From Pseudaquidulcibacter sp964443435 (GTDB lineage Bacteria > Pseudomonadota > Alphaproteobacteria > Caulobacterales > Aquidulcibacteraceae), in assembly GCA_964443435.1 (NCBI GenBank), contig CAYUCW010000086.1:1-5864 (forward strand): a stretch of 5,864 bases of DNA. Direction: 5' to 3'. The translations under genes were made by a program, and so were the position numbers. A model generated the notes under the pieces. That model worked only from the letters and a program-made list of their open reading frames with translations. It ran no database searches and was not told the origin of the DNA. Positions 1-5,851 of this stretch are shown one piece after another (position 1 is the stretch's first letter; each line of letters begins with the position of its first letter).

Positions 1-2539
1 TGATCCTCTTGGCCTTAATGATTTAAGGAATCCACAACCAGAATTAAATCCATCAACTTATGGCTTTACCGATGCCGATATGGATAGAAAAATCTTTATT
101 GATGGCGTTCTTGGTTTTGAATATGCAACACCGCGCGAAATGCTTGATTTATTGCGCCGTACTTATTGCTCTACTGTTGGTTTGGAATTTATGCATGTTT
201 CTGACCCTATTGAGAAATCTTGGCTGCAAGAAAGAATGGAAGGCTCTGATAAAGGGGTTTCATTTACTAAAGAAGGCAAGATTGCTATTCTTAAAAAAAT
301 TATCGAAGCGCAAGGCTTTGAGCAATTCGTTCATAAACGCTATCCTGGTACTAAAAGATTTGGTCTTGATGGCGGTGAATCGCTTATTCCTGCGATGGAG
401 CAAATCATTAAACGCGGTGGTAATTTAGGCGTTCAAGACATTGTTCTTGGCATGCCGCACCGTGGTCGTTTAAATGTTCTTTCTGCGGTTATGGGTAAAC
501 CATATCATGTTATATTCCATGAATTCCGTGGTGGTTCTGCGACCCCTGACGAAGTTGCTGGCTCTGGTGACGTTAAATATCACATGGGCGCATCTTCGGA
601 TCGCTCATTTGATGGTAATAATGTTCACTTATCATTAACGCCAAACCCTTCGCATTTGGAAATTGTAAACCCTGTTGTTTTGGGTAAAGTTCGCGCCAAA
701 ATGATGACACATAAAGTGTCTCGTGAGGAGCAATTCCGCAAAGTTATGCCTGTATTATTGCACGGCGACGCTGCATTTGCTGGTCAAGGTGTAGTTGCGG
801 AATGTTTCGCGCTTACAGGTGTTAAAGGTCATAGGACCGGCGGTACTGTTCACTTTATCGTGAATAACCAAATCGGCTTTACAACTGCGCCAAGATATTC
901 GCGTTCTTCGCCTTACCCTTCTGATGTTGCACTTATGGTGCAAGCGCCAATTTTCCACGTTAATGGCGATGATCCAGAAGCGGTGGTTTATGCCGCAAAA
1001 GTTGCTGCGGAATATCGTCAGCAATTTAACAAAGATGTTGTAATTGATATGTTCTGTTACCGCCGTTATGGCCATAATGAGGGTGATGACCCAACTATGA
1101 CCAATCCGGTTATGTATTCAAGAATTAAAGATCAGGCGCCGACCCAAGATCTATATGCTCAAAGACTTATTGCTGAAGGTGTAATTACGCAAGCCGAAGT
1201 TGATAAGCTGGTTACTGATTTCTATGATTTCTTAGATTCTGAATTCGAAAAAGGCAAAACTTATACCCCAAATAAAGCAGATTGGCTTGACGGTGTTTGG
1301 TCTGGTCTTGGCCTTCCAGAAGGCGATGCAAGACGCGGCGAAACTGCGGTAAGCCTTGAAAAGCTTAAAGAAGTTGGCAAAGCGATTACTAAAATCCCTG
1401 AAAACTTCAATATGCATAAAACCGTTGAACGTGTGGTAACTACGCGCAATCAAATGATTGAAACCGGTGAGAACTTAGATTGGGCGATTGCTGAGCATTT
1501 GGCATTTGGTACTTTACTTGATGAAGGTTTCCCAATTCGTTTATCTGGTCAAGATTCTTGCCGTGGTACATTTAGCCATCGTCATAGTCATTTTATCGAC
1601 CAAAAGACCGAAGATAGATATACGCCACTTGCAAATATAAGTGCAGGACAGGCTGAATATGAAGTAATTGATAGTGCGCTTTCAGAAGAAGCAATTCTTG
1701 GCTATGAATATGGTTATTCATTAAACGCACCAAATACGCTTACTATGTGGGAAGGTCAGTTTGGCGATTTCGCCAATGGCGCACAGGTTGTTATTGACCA
1801 ATTCATTTGTTCGGGTGAGCGTAAATGGCTAAGAATGTCAGGCCTTGTTATGCTTCTTCCGCATGGCTATGAAGGTCAAGGACCAGAGCATTCATCGGCA
1901 CGTCTTGAGCGTTATTTGCAACTTTGTGCTGAAGATAATATGCAGGTTGTGAATTGTACAACTCCTGCAAATTATTTCCATGTACTTCGTCGTCAAATTC
2001 ATCGTAATTTCCGTAAGCCTTTGATTGTTATGACTCCGAAGTCATTATTACGTCATAAGCGCTGCGTTTCTAAAATCGAAGAATTGGGCCCTAATTCTTC
2101 ATTCCATAGAGTTTTATGGGATGATGCTGATCATAATAAAGGCTCATCTGTTAACTTGGTTGCAGATAAAGATATTAAGCGCGTAATTTTATGCTCTGGT
2201 AAAGTTTATTATGATTTATTCGAAGAGCGTGAAAAACGTGGCATTAAGAATATGATTATTCTTCGCCTTGAGCAATTATATCCATTCCCAGAAGATGCAT
2301 TAATTGCTGAGGTTTCAAGGTTTAAAAATGCCGAATTCGTTTGGTGTCAAGAAGAACCTAAGAATATGGGTGCATGGGCTTTCATAAATCCATATATTGA
2401 AGATGTACTTATTAAAATTGGTGCAAAAAATTCTCGTCCACGTTATGCTGGTCGTAAAGCTTCGGCTTCTACTGCGGCTGGTTTAATGTCAAAACATGTT
2501 AAAGAGCTTGAGGCTTTCTTAGAAGAAGCTTTAGGATAA
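1..2539 (+). CDS. sucA: 2-oxoglutarate dehydrogenase E1 component, 5'-truncated by window edge
   Basis: This is the thiamine-diphosphate-dependent E1 subunit of the cytoplasmic 2-oxoglutarate dehydrogenase complex. It decarboxylates 2-oxoglutarate and passes the succinyl group to the lipoyl arm of SucB. The frame is open from base 2 with no stop, and residues before the first ATG (base 80) still look like E1, so the true start lies upstream. The window holds 845 residues. By comparison with the 933-residue E. coli protein, roughly 100 N-terminal residues are missing. Numbered from base 2, visible motifs are HRGRLNVL (153-160, likely active-site His153), YHMGASSD with His194, the cofactor motif GDAAFAGQG (255-263) followed by NNQIGFTT (288-295), GHNEGDDP (357-364), RGTFSHRH (521-528), GPEHSSARLERYLQL (627-641), CSGKVYYDL (731-739), WCQEEP (781-786) and RYAGR (814-818). 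No frameshift is seen. The stop is TAA at 2537-2539, and sucB follows in the same operon. Confidence 0.97.
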   Translation, partial: DPLGLNDLRNPQPELNPSTYGFTDADMDRKIFIDGVLGFEYATPREMLDLLRRTYCSTVGLEFMHVSDPIEKSWLQERMEGSDKGVSFTKEGKIAILKKIIEAQGFEQFVHKRYPGTKRFGLDGGESLIPAMEQIIKRGGNLGVQDIVLGMPHRGRLNVLSAVMGKPYHVIFHEFRGGSATPDEVAGSGDVKYHMGASSDRSFDGNNVHLSLTPNPSHLEIVNPVVLGKVRAKMMTHKVSREEQFRKVMPVLLHGDAAFAGQGVVAECFALTGVKGHRTGGTVHFIVNNQIGFTTAPRYSRSSPYPSDVALMVQAPIFHVNGDDPEAVVYAAKVAAEYRQQFNKDVVIDMFCYRRYGHNEGDDPTMTNPVMYSRIKDQAPTQDLYAQRLIAEGVITQAEVDKLVTDFYDFLDSEFEKGKTYTPNKADWLDGVWSGLGLPEGDARRGETAVSLEKLKEVGKAITKIPENFNMHKTVERVVTTRNQMIETGENLDWAIAEHLAFGTLLDEGFPIRLSGQDSCRGTFSHRHSHFIDQKTEDRYTPLANISAGQAEYEVIDSALSEEAILGYEYGYSLNAPNTLTMWEGQFGDFANGAQVVIDQFICSGERKWLRMSGLVMLLPHGYEGQGPEHSSARLERYLQLCAEDNMQVVNCTTPANYFHVLRRQIHRNFRKPLIVMTPKSLLRHKRCVSKIEELGPNSSFHRVLWDDADHNKGSSVNLVADKDIKRVILCSGKVYYDLFEEREKRGIKNMIILRLEQLYPFPEDALIAEVSRFKNAEFVWCQEEPKNMGAWAFINPYIEDVLIKIGAKNSRPRYAGRKASASTAAGLMSKHVKELEAFLEEALG

Positions 2540-2555
2540 TAATTATTAAACCCAC

Positions 2556-2562
2556 AAAGGGA
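2556..2562 (+). promoter_or_regulatory. Ribosome binding site that decides the sucB start
   Basis: AAAGGGA lies between sucA and sucB. Two in-frame ATGs follow. The first (2564) is only two bases after the GGG and too close for initiation. The second (2570) sits eight bases after the last G, which is a normal spacing. The second ATG also gives the family-like N-terminus MADILTPALGES, so it was chosen. Confidence 0.75.
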
Positions 2563-2569
2563 AATGAAA

Positions 2570-3769
2570 ATGGCTGATATATTAACACCTGCATTAGGCG
2601 AAAGCGTTTCAGAAGCGACAATTGCAAAATGGACTAAAAAAGCCGGTGAAGCGGTTAAAAAAAATGAATTATTAGTAGAGCTTGAAACTGATAAGGTTAC
2701 TTTAGAAGTTTCTGCTGAATCTGATGGTGTTTTGACTGCAATTCTTAAGCCTGAAGGCGAAACTGTTGGCGTTGGCGATGTACTTGGAACTATTGAATTT
2801 GGTGCGACTGCATCTGCTGCTCCTGCGGCGGCGGCACCGGCTGCTGCCCCTGCACCTGCTGCGGTAGTTGCGGCACCGGCTGCACCGGCTTCTCATGCCC
2901 CAATGCCTTCAGCTAGTGTGGTTCTTGAAACTGCTGGCGTAAATCCTTCTTCGGTTTCTGGCTCTGGCAAAGATGGTAGAGTGACTAAGGGTGATGCACT
3001 TGCGGCGGTTGCGGCTCTTGCTTCTGCACCTGCTCCTGCGGCGGCTCCTTCTGCACCACGTGCAACAGGTCCAAGAGAAGAGCGTGTGAAAATGACACGA
3101 CTTCGCCAAACAATTGCAAAACGTCTTAAAGATGCGCAAAATACTGCGGCAATGCTAACAACTTATAATGAAGTTGATATGTCTGGCATTATGGCGGCAC
3201 GCAATAAATATAAAGATATTTTTGAAAAGAAACATGGCACTAAACTTGGCTTTATGTCTTTCTTTGTAAAAGCAGTTGTCCAAGCGCTTAAAGACGTTCC
3301 TGCGGTTAATGCGGAAATTGACGGCACTGATATTATTTATAAAAATTATTATGATATCGCGGTTGCTGTTGGTACTGATAAAGGTCTTGTGGTTCCTGTT
3401 CTTCGTGAATGTGATACGCTTTCACTTGCTGGCATTGAAAAAGGTATTGCAGGTCTTGGTAAAAAAGCCCGTGATGGCGCTTTAACAATGGAAGATATGC
3501 AAGGCGGAACATTCACTATTTCAAATGGTGGTGTTTATGGCTCGCTTATGTCTTCACCAATTTTGAATGCTCCGCAATCGGGTATTCTTGGAATGCACAA
3601 AATTCAAGAGCGTGTAATGGTTGAAAATGGCCAAATGGTTATTCGCCCAATGATGTATCTTGCACTTTCTTATGACCACAGAATTGTTGATGGCAAAGAA
3701 GCGGTTACATTCCTTGTTCGTGTTAAAGAATGTTTAGAAGATCCAGAGCGTATCTTGCTTGATATCTAA
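2570..3769 (+). CDS. sucB: Dihydrolipoyllysine-residue succinyltransferase (E2 of 2-oxoglutarate dehydrogenase)
   Basis: This is the core E2 subunit, which carries the succinyl group on a lipoyl-lysine and transfers it to CoA. From the ATG at 2570 the protein has 399 residues, about the usual length. The order is: one lipoyl domain (about 2-78) with ETDKVTLEV and lipoylated Lys42; an Ala/Pro-rich linker (about 79-111); a peripheral-subunit-binding domain (about 112-146, ending GSGKDGRVTKGDAL); a second Ala/Pro linker (about 151-168); and the acyltransferase domain (about 170-399). The acyltransferase domain contains FTISNGGVYGS and the catalytic motif DHRIVDG, with His370 and Asp374. A succinyl rather than acetyl transferase is inferred from adjacency to sucA, the single lipoyl domain and the length. 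The gene follows sucA by 30 bases and is followed by a strong terminator. An alternative ATG at 2564 adds two residues but is badly spaced from the ribosome binding site. Confidence 0.96.
   Translation: MADILTPALGESVSEATIAKWTKKAGEAVKKNELLVELETDKVTLEVSAESDGVLTAILKPEGETVGVGDVLGTIEFGATASAAPAAAAPAAAPAPAAVVAAPAAPASHAPMPSASVVLETAGVNPSSVSGSGKDGRVTKGDALAAVAALASAPAPAAAPSAPRATGPREERVKMTRLRQTIAKRLKDAQNTAAMLTTYNEVDMSGIMAARNKYKDIFEKKHGTKLGFMSFFVKAVVQALKDVPAVNAEIDGTDIIYKNYYDIAVAVGTDKGLVVPVLRECDTLSLAGIEKGIAGLGKKARDGALTMEDMQGGTFTISNGGVYGSLMSSPILNAPQSGILGMHKIQERVMVENGQMVIRPMMYLALSYDHRIVDGKEAVTFLVRVKECLEDPERILLDI
2809..2896 (+). repeat. Low-complexity Ala/Pro codon tract in sucB
   Basis: This run of GCN and CCN codons encodes the flexible linker between the lipoyl and subunit-binding domains. 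It is visibly richer in G and C than the surrounding AT-rich DNA because of its amino-acid content. A shorter similar tract lies at about 3016-3060. Such swinging-arm linkers are normal for E2 proteins and vary in length between relatives. The tract also explains Arg- and Cys-rich open frames on the opposite strand, which are not genes. Confidence 0.8.
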
Positions 3770-3783
3770 ATTATAAACATTAT

Positions 3784-3813
3784 TTGATATTTATTATTAT
3801 ATTAAACTATACT
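3784..3813 (+). promoter_or_regulatory. Candidate sigma70-type promoter for the membrane-protein gene
   Basis: TTGATA (3784-3789) and TATACT (3808-3813) each match the sigma70 -35 and -10 consensus at five of six positions, with an 18-base spacer. Transcription would start near 3819-3821, about 33 bases before the ATG at 3853. That start lies inside the sucB terminator stem, so the new transcript would lack most of the left arm and should not terminate there. The region is very AT-rich, so a chance match is possible. In its favour, the next gene follows a strong terminator and needs its own promoter. Confidence 0.42.
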
Positions 3814-3844
3814 ATATGGCTCACTCAAGTGGGCCATATTTTTT
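3814..3844 (+). terminator. Intrinsic terminator of the sucAB operon
   Basis: ATATGGCTCAC (3814-3824) pairs with GTGGGCCATAT (3829-3839) to form an 11-bp stem with one T:G wobble and a TCAA loop. The run of six T residues (3839-3844) begins at the last stem base. No comparable T-run follows the stem on the other strand, so it acts in the plus direction only. It begins 44 bases after the sucB stop. The T-tract ends directly against the ribosome binding site of the next gene. Confidence 0.9.
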
Positions 3845-3852
3845 AGGTGATT

Positions 3853-4308
3853 ATGAATATTTTACTCGGCATTTCAGGCATAATTATTGCGCTTTATACG
3901 CTATATTGTGCACTTGGTATGTGGATTGGTCATCAAATTATTGCTTCGGAAAATGGCAAAGCTGCGCCGCTTGACGATGATGGTTTAGGGATTACAGATC
4001 ATTTACCTAAAACCCATATTGATTTCATAAAATATTATTATCAAGGCAAATCGGGCTTGGCATGGAAAATTGGTTTTTCGTGCTTATTAATTTCTTTGGG
4101 TCTTTTATTAACAAGTAATCCTTTTGCGGTTTATTTCCTTGGTGCGACCATTATTATTGATTGCGTATTATTTATTTTTTACCCCAATCTGAAAGAATTT
4201 TTAAAAGAATCTACTAAAACCGAACGCGTATTTGATGCCGTTCAATATAGCTTTTTATTCTTTGCTTTCGCGGTGATAGCAATTAAACAGCTTGGTATAA
4301 TTCAATAA
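3853..4308 (+). CDS. Small integral membrane protein of unknown family
   Basis: I do not recognise this 151-residue protein. Four hydrophobic segments are visible, at about residues 2-24, 70-88, 91-110 and 128-148. A polar, partly acidic stretch (about 31-68, including PLDDDGLG and a Tyr-rich KYYYQGK) lies between the first and second, and a charged loop (about 112-126, LKEFLKESTKTER) between the third and fourth. This predicts an inner-membrane protein. I see no catalytic or metal-binding motif. The ATG at 3853 is preferred because AGGTGA (3845-3850) precedes it. An in-frame GTG at 3847 lies inside that ribosome binding site and is unlikely to be used. The codon pattern resembles its neighbours. 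The DUF4197 gene follows after 33 bases, so the two are probably co-transcribed. Confidence 0.75.
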   Translation: MNILLGISGIIIALYTLYCALGMWIGHQIIASENGKAAPLDDDGLGITDHLPKTHIDFIKYYYQGKSGLAWKIGFSCLLISLGLLLTSNPFAVYFLGATIIIDCVLFIFYPNLKEFLKESTKTERVFDAVQYSFLFFAFAVIAIKQLGIIQ

Positions 4309-4319
4309 GAATGATATTA

Positions 4320-4341
4320 ATTTCACCTAAAAAGGTGAAAT
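4320..4341 (+). promoter_or_regulatory. Hairpin covering the ribosome binding site of the DUF4197 gene
   Basis: ATTTCACC (4320-4327) and GGTGAAAT (4334-4341) form a perfect 8-bp inverted repeat around a six-base TAAAAA loop. The right arm contains the GGTGA of the Shine-Dalgarno sequence and ends next to the ATG at 4342. The left arm carries CACCT, resembling the anti-Shine-Dalgarno end of 16S rRNA. No T-run follows, so it is not a terminator. Folding would hide the ribosome binding site. Ribosomes finishing the upstream gene (stop at 4306-4308, 11 bases before the stem) could open it, which would give translational coupling. The structure is seen in the sequence and its function is inferred. 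Confidence 0.5.
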
Positions 4342-5091
4342 ATGAAAAAGCGAGATTTTCTTACTCTTGGAATGGCAACACTCTTAACAAGTGAAACCTA
4401 TGCACAATCTGTAAATCTTGGGCAGATTATAAATGCCGTAAGTAATAATTCACCAAAAACCATAAGCAATCTAGATGCTGATAAAGGCATAAGGGAGGCG
4501 CTCTCTAATGGTGTTACCAATGCAATTCTAAAGCTTGCTAAGCTTGATGGTTATTGGGCGGATAATAGCGTTAGAATACCACTTCCAAAGCCATTTGATA
4601 AATTGCAATCTAATCTAAAACCATTGGGGCTTTCAGGCTCTTTTGATGATTTACATCTAAAGATTAATCGTGCGGCGGAAATTGCCGCGCCAAAAGCAAA
4701 AACTATTTTCTTTAATGCAATAAAAAGCTTCACGATTGAAGATGCAATGCGTATTATTCAAGGTAATTCGACCGCTGGAACCGATATATTAAAAGAAAAG
4801 ACTAAATTACAATTAGTAAATCAATTCCGACCTGAATTATTATTAGCGGTGGACGCAACTGGCGCGGGGCGCGCTATGAATAAAATCCAATCTAAATATG
4901 GCCGCCAAATAACTAACCTAGGAATAAGTGATTTAAGCGCACAAGGGAGCCTTAATCAAAAGCTTGCTGATTTTGCCACTAATAAAGCAATTGATGGTAT
5001 TTATTATTATATTGGCCGCGAAGAAGAAGCGATAAGAAAAGATCCAATGAAAAGAACTAGTGATATTCTGAAGCGAGTCTTTAGTAATTAA
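4342..5091 (+). CDS. DUF4197 family exported protein, function unknown
   Basis: This 249-residue protein matches my recollection of the DUF4197 family, whose biochemical role is unknown to me. Family-like features are GIREALSNGV (49-58), VRIPLPKPF (77-85), INRAAEIAAPKAK (108-120), the SFTIEDAMRIIQG segment (129-141) and a conserved C-terminal helix region ATNKAIDGIYYYIGREEEA (212-230) followed by IRKDP and TSDILKRVF. The N-terminus is a signal peptide: basic MKKRD, a hydrophobic stretch, then a likely cleavage site after TYA (residue 21). There is no lipobox cysteine, so the mature protein is probably soluble in the periplasm. The KRDFL segment resembles a Tat motif with Lys in place of the first Arg. 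The start is supported by AAGGTGA at 4332-4338. The gene lies 33 bases after the membrane-protein gene and overlaps the zur 3' end by 4 bases. Confidence 0.87.
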   Translation: MKKRDFLTLGMATLLTSETYAQSVNLGQIINAVSNNSPKTISNLDADKGIREALSNGVTNAILKLAKLDGYWADNSVRIPLPKPFDKLQSNLKPLGLSGSFDDLHLKINRAAEIAAPKAKTIFFNAIKSFTIEDAMRIIQGNSTAGTDILKEKTKLQLVNQFRPELLLAVDATGAGRAMNKIQSKYGRQITNLGISDLSAQGSLNQKLADFATNKAIDGIYYYIGREEEAIRKDPMKRTSDILKRVFSN

Positions 5092-5537
5092 ACACTACAT
5101 TTATCGCAAATGCCATGCGCTTCAATAATGGTTTTATTAATTTTAAAGCCAAGCCTTTGTGCGTTCTCATTTATCTTGGTTTCTAAATCTAGAATATGAT
5201 CTTCATAAACTTTGCCACAAGACTTACAGATTAATAATAAAGGTATGTGGCTATGGCTATGGCAATGATTACCATGATCGCAAATAATAAAACTATTATC
5301 GCTTTCAATTTTATGGATTATACCGATTTTTACTAAAAACTCTAAAGCCCTATAAACTGTTGGTGGTTTTACAGTTTTACCATTTTCATCAATAATACCT
5401 ACAATATCATAGGCTTTAACAGGCTTTGAAGCGTCAATTAATTTTTCAAGTACCATTTGTCTTGGACGCGTAAATTTCTCACCATGCTCAAGTGATTTAG
5501 CAACTGCTTCGGAAATAATTTTATCTTTTAAGCTCAT
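5088..5537 (-). CDS. zur: Fur-family transcriptional regulator, Zur type (zinc uptake regulator)
   Basis: This 149-residue regulator is predicted to bind DNA as a zinc-loaded dimer and repress zinc-acquisition genes. Residues about 22-79 form the winged helix, with TRPRQMVLEKL, KAYDI and the recognition segment KPPTVYRALEFL. The C-terminal part is the metal-binding and dimerisation domain. CKSC (Cys104, Cys107) and CDKC (Cys144, Cys147) match the four-cysteine structural zinc site of E. coli Zur. His75, Cys86, a histidine of the 91-97 cluster and Glu112 match its sensing site. IEAHGICDKC is close to the E. coli Zur C-terminus as I recall it. These features favour Zur over Fur or PerR. The loop at 86-97 is unusually His-rich. 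No clear Shine-Dalgarno sequence precedes the ATG, and no other in-frame start is available before an upstream stop at 5559-5561. No znu transporter genes are in the window. Confidence 0.88.
   Translation of the reverse strand: MSLKDKIISEAVAKSLEHGEKFTRPRQMVLEKLIDASKPVKAYDIVGIIDENGKTVKPPTVYRALEFLVKIGIIHKIESDNSFIICDHGNHCHSHSHIPLLLICKSCGKVYEDHILDLETKINENAQRLGFKINKTIIEAHGICDKCSV
5246..5263 (-). repeat. Short hexamer repeat encoding the His-Ser run in zur
   Basis: On the plus strand the unit TATGGC occurs twice (5252-5263), preceded by a one-mismatch copy TGTGGC (5246-5251). Read on the minus strand it encodes alternating Ser and His in the zur metal-binding loop. The repeat suggests the loop may have grown by slippage in six-base steps, which would keep the frame. 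It is very short, so chance cannot be excluded. Confidence 0.45.
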
Positions 5538-5774
5538 GCAATTTAATTGGACTAATATTTAAAGATGGTCAATTGGGTTTATTTGTAATCTGCTATATTT
5601 ATGAATAAATACGCATTAGTTAAAGGGATGATATAGCGTTAAAGACTTTTGATTTTTAAAGTAAATTATAGTTTTTTGCTGTGATTAAATGCGGTTTAAT
5701 GCAAGTGACTGATAAAACCCACTTGAATTTTAATTGGTTTACAAGTACCTACGCGCACCAATACATAAAGGTAT

Positions 5775-5851
5775 GCACCCGTAGCTCAGCTGGATAGAGC
5801 AATTGACTACGAATCAATAGGTCGGGCGTTCGAATCGCTCCGGGTGCGCCA
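5775..5851 (+). tRNA. tRNA-Arg (anticodon ACG), CCA encoded
   Basis: A full cloverleaf can be drawn. The acceptor stem is GCACCCG (5775-5781) with CGGGTGC (5841-5847). The D stem is GCTC (5784-5787) with GAGC (5797-5800). The anticodon stem is ATTGA (5802-5806) with TCAAT (5814-5818), and the loop CTACGAA puts ACG at 5809-5811. The T stem is GGGCG (5824-5828) with CGCTC (5836-5840), with one G:T pair and the loop TTCGAAT. The discriminator base is G (5848) and the CCA end is encoded (5849-5851). The tRNA reads CGU, the arginine codon used often in sucA here, and after deamination of A34 to inosine by TadA also CGC and CGA. I see no convincing promoter upstream. Confidence 0.97.

Noticed and set aside
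60..428. Plus-strand open frame of 122 codons beginning with ATG at 60
   Set aside because: It lies wholly inside sucA in another frame and its product is a low-quality hydrophobic and basic mix. The sucA frame has clear family motifs across the same bases.
755..1453. Minus-strand open frames opposite sucA (755-1075, 1232-1453, 1261-1449)
   Set aside because: They are opposite strongly conserved E1 coding sequence, have no ribosome binding site that I can see, and their translations resemble no family.
2702..3139. Minus-strand Arg/Cys-rich open frames opposite sucB (2702-2896, 2909-3139)
   Set aside because: They are the reverse reading of the Ala/Pro codon tracts of the E2 linkers. The Arg- and Cys-rich composition is a by-product of GCN repeats.
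3276..3485. Plus-strand open frame within sucB
   Set aside because: It is an alternate frame of the E2 acyltransferase domain, and the product is a biased hydrophobic string.
4551..4733. Minus-strand open frame opposite the DUF4197 gene
   Set aside because: It is short, opposite a well-matched family domain, and has no supporting start signal.
5601..5636. Eleven-residue open frame in the zur-tRNA gap
   Set aside because: It has no Shine-Dalgarno sequence and is too short to distinguish from chance in AT-rich DNA.
5684..5725. Small inverted repeats in the zur-tRNA gap (ATTAAA/TTTAAT at 5684-5700 and CAAGTG/CACTTG at 5702-5725)
   Set aside because: Each arm is only six bases, AT-rich or with a 12-base loop, and neither resembles a Zur operator or terminator. 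They are expected by chance at this composition.
5723..5774. Possible tRNA promoter boxes (TTGAAT at 5723, TTTACA at 5738)
   Set aside because: At normal spacing neither is followed by a -10 element matching more than about half the consensus, so no promoter is called.
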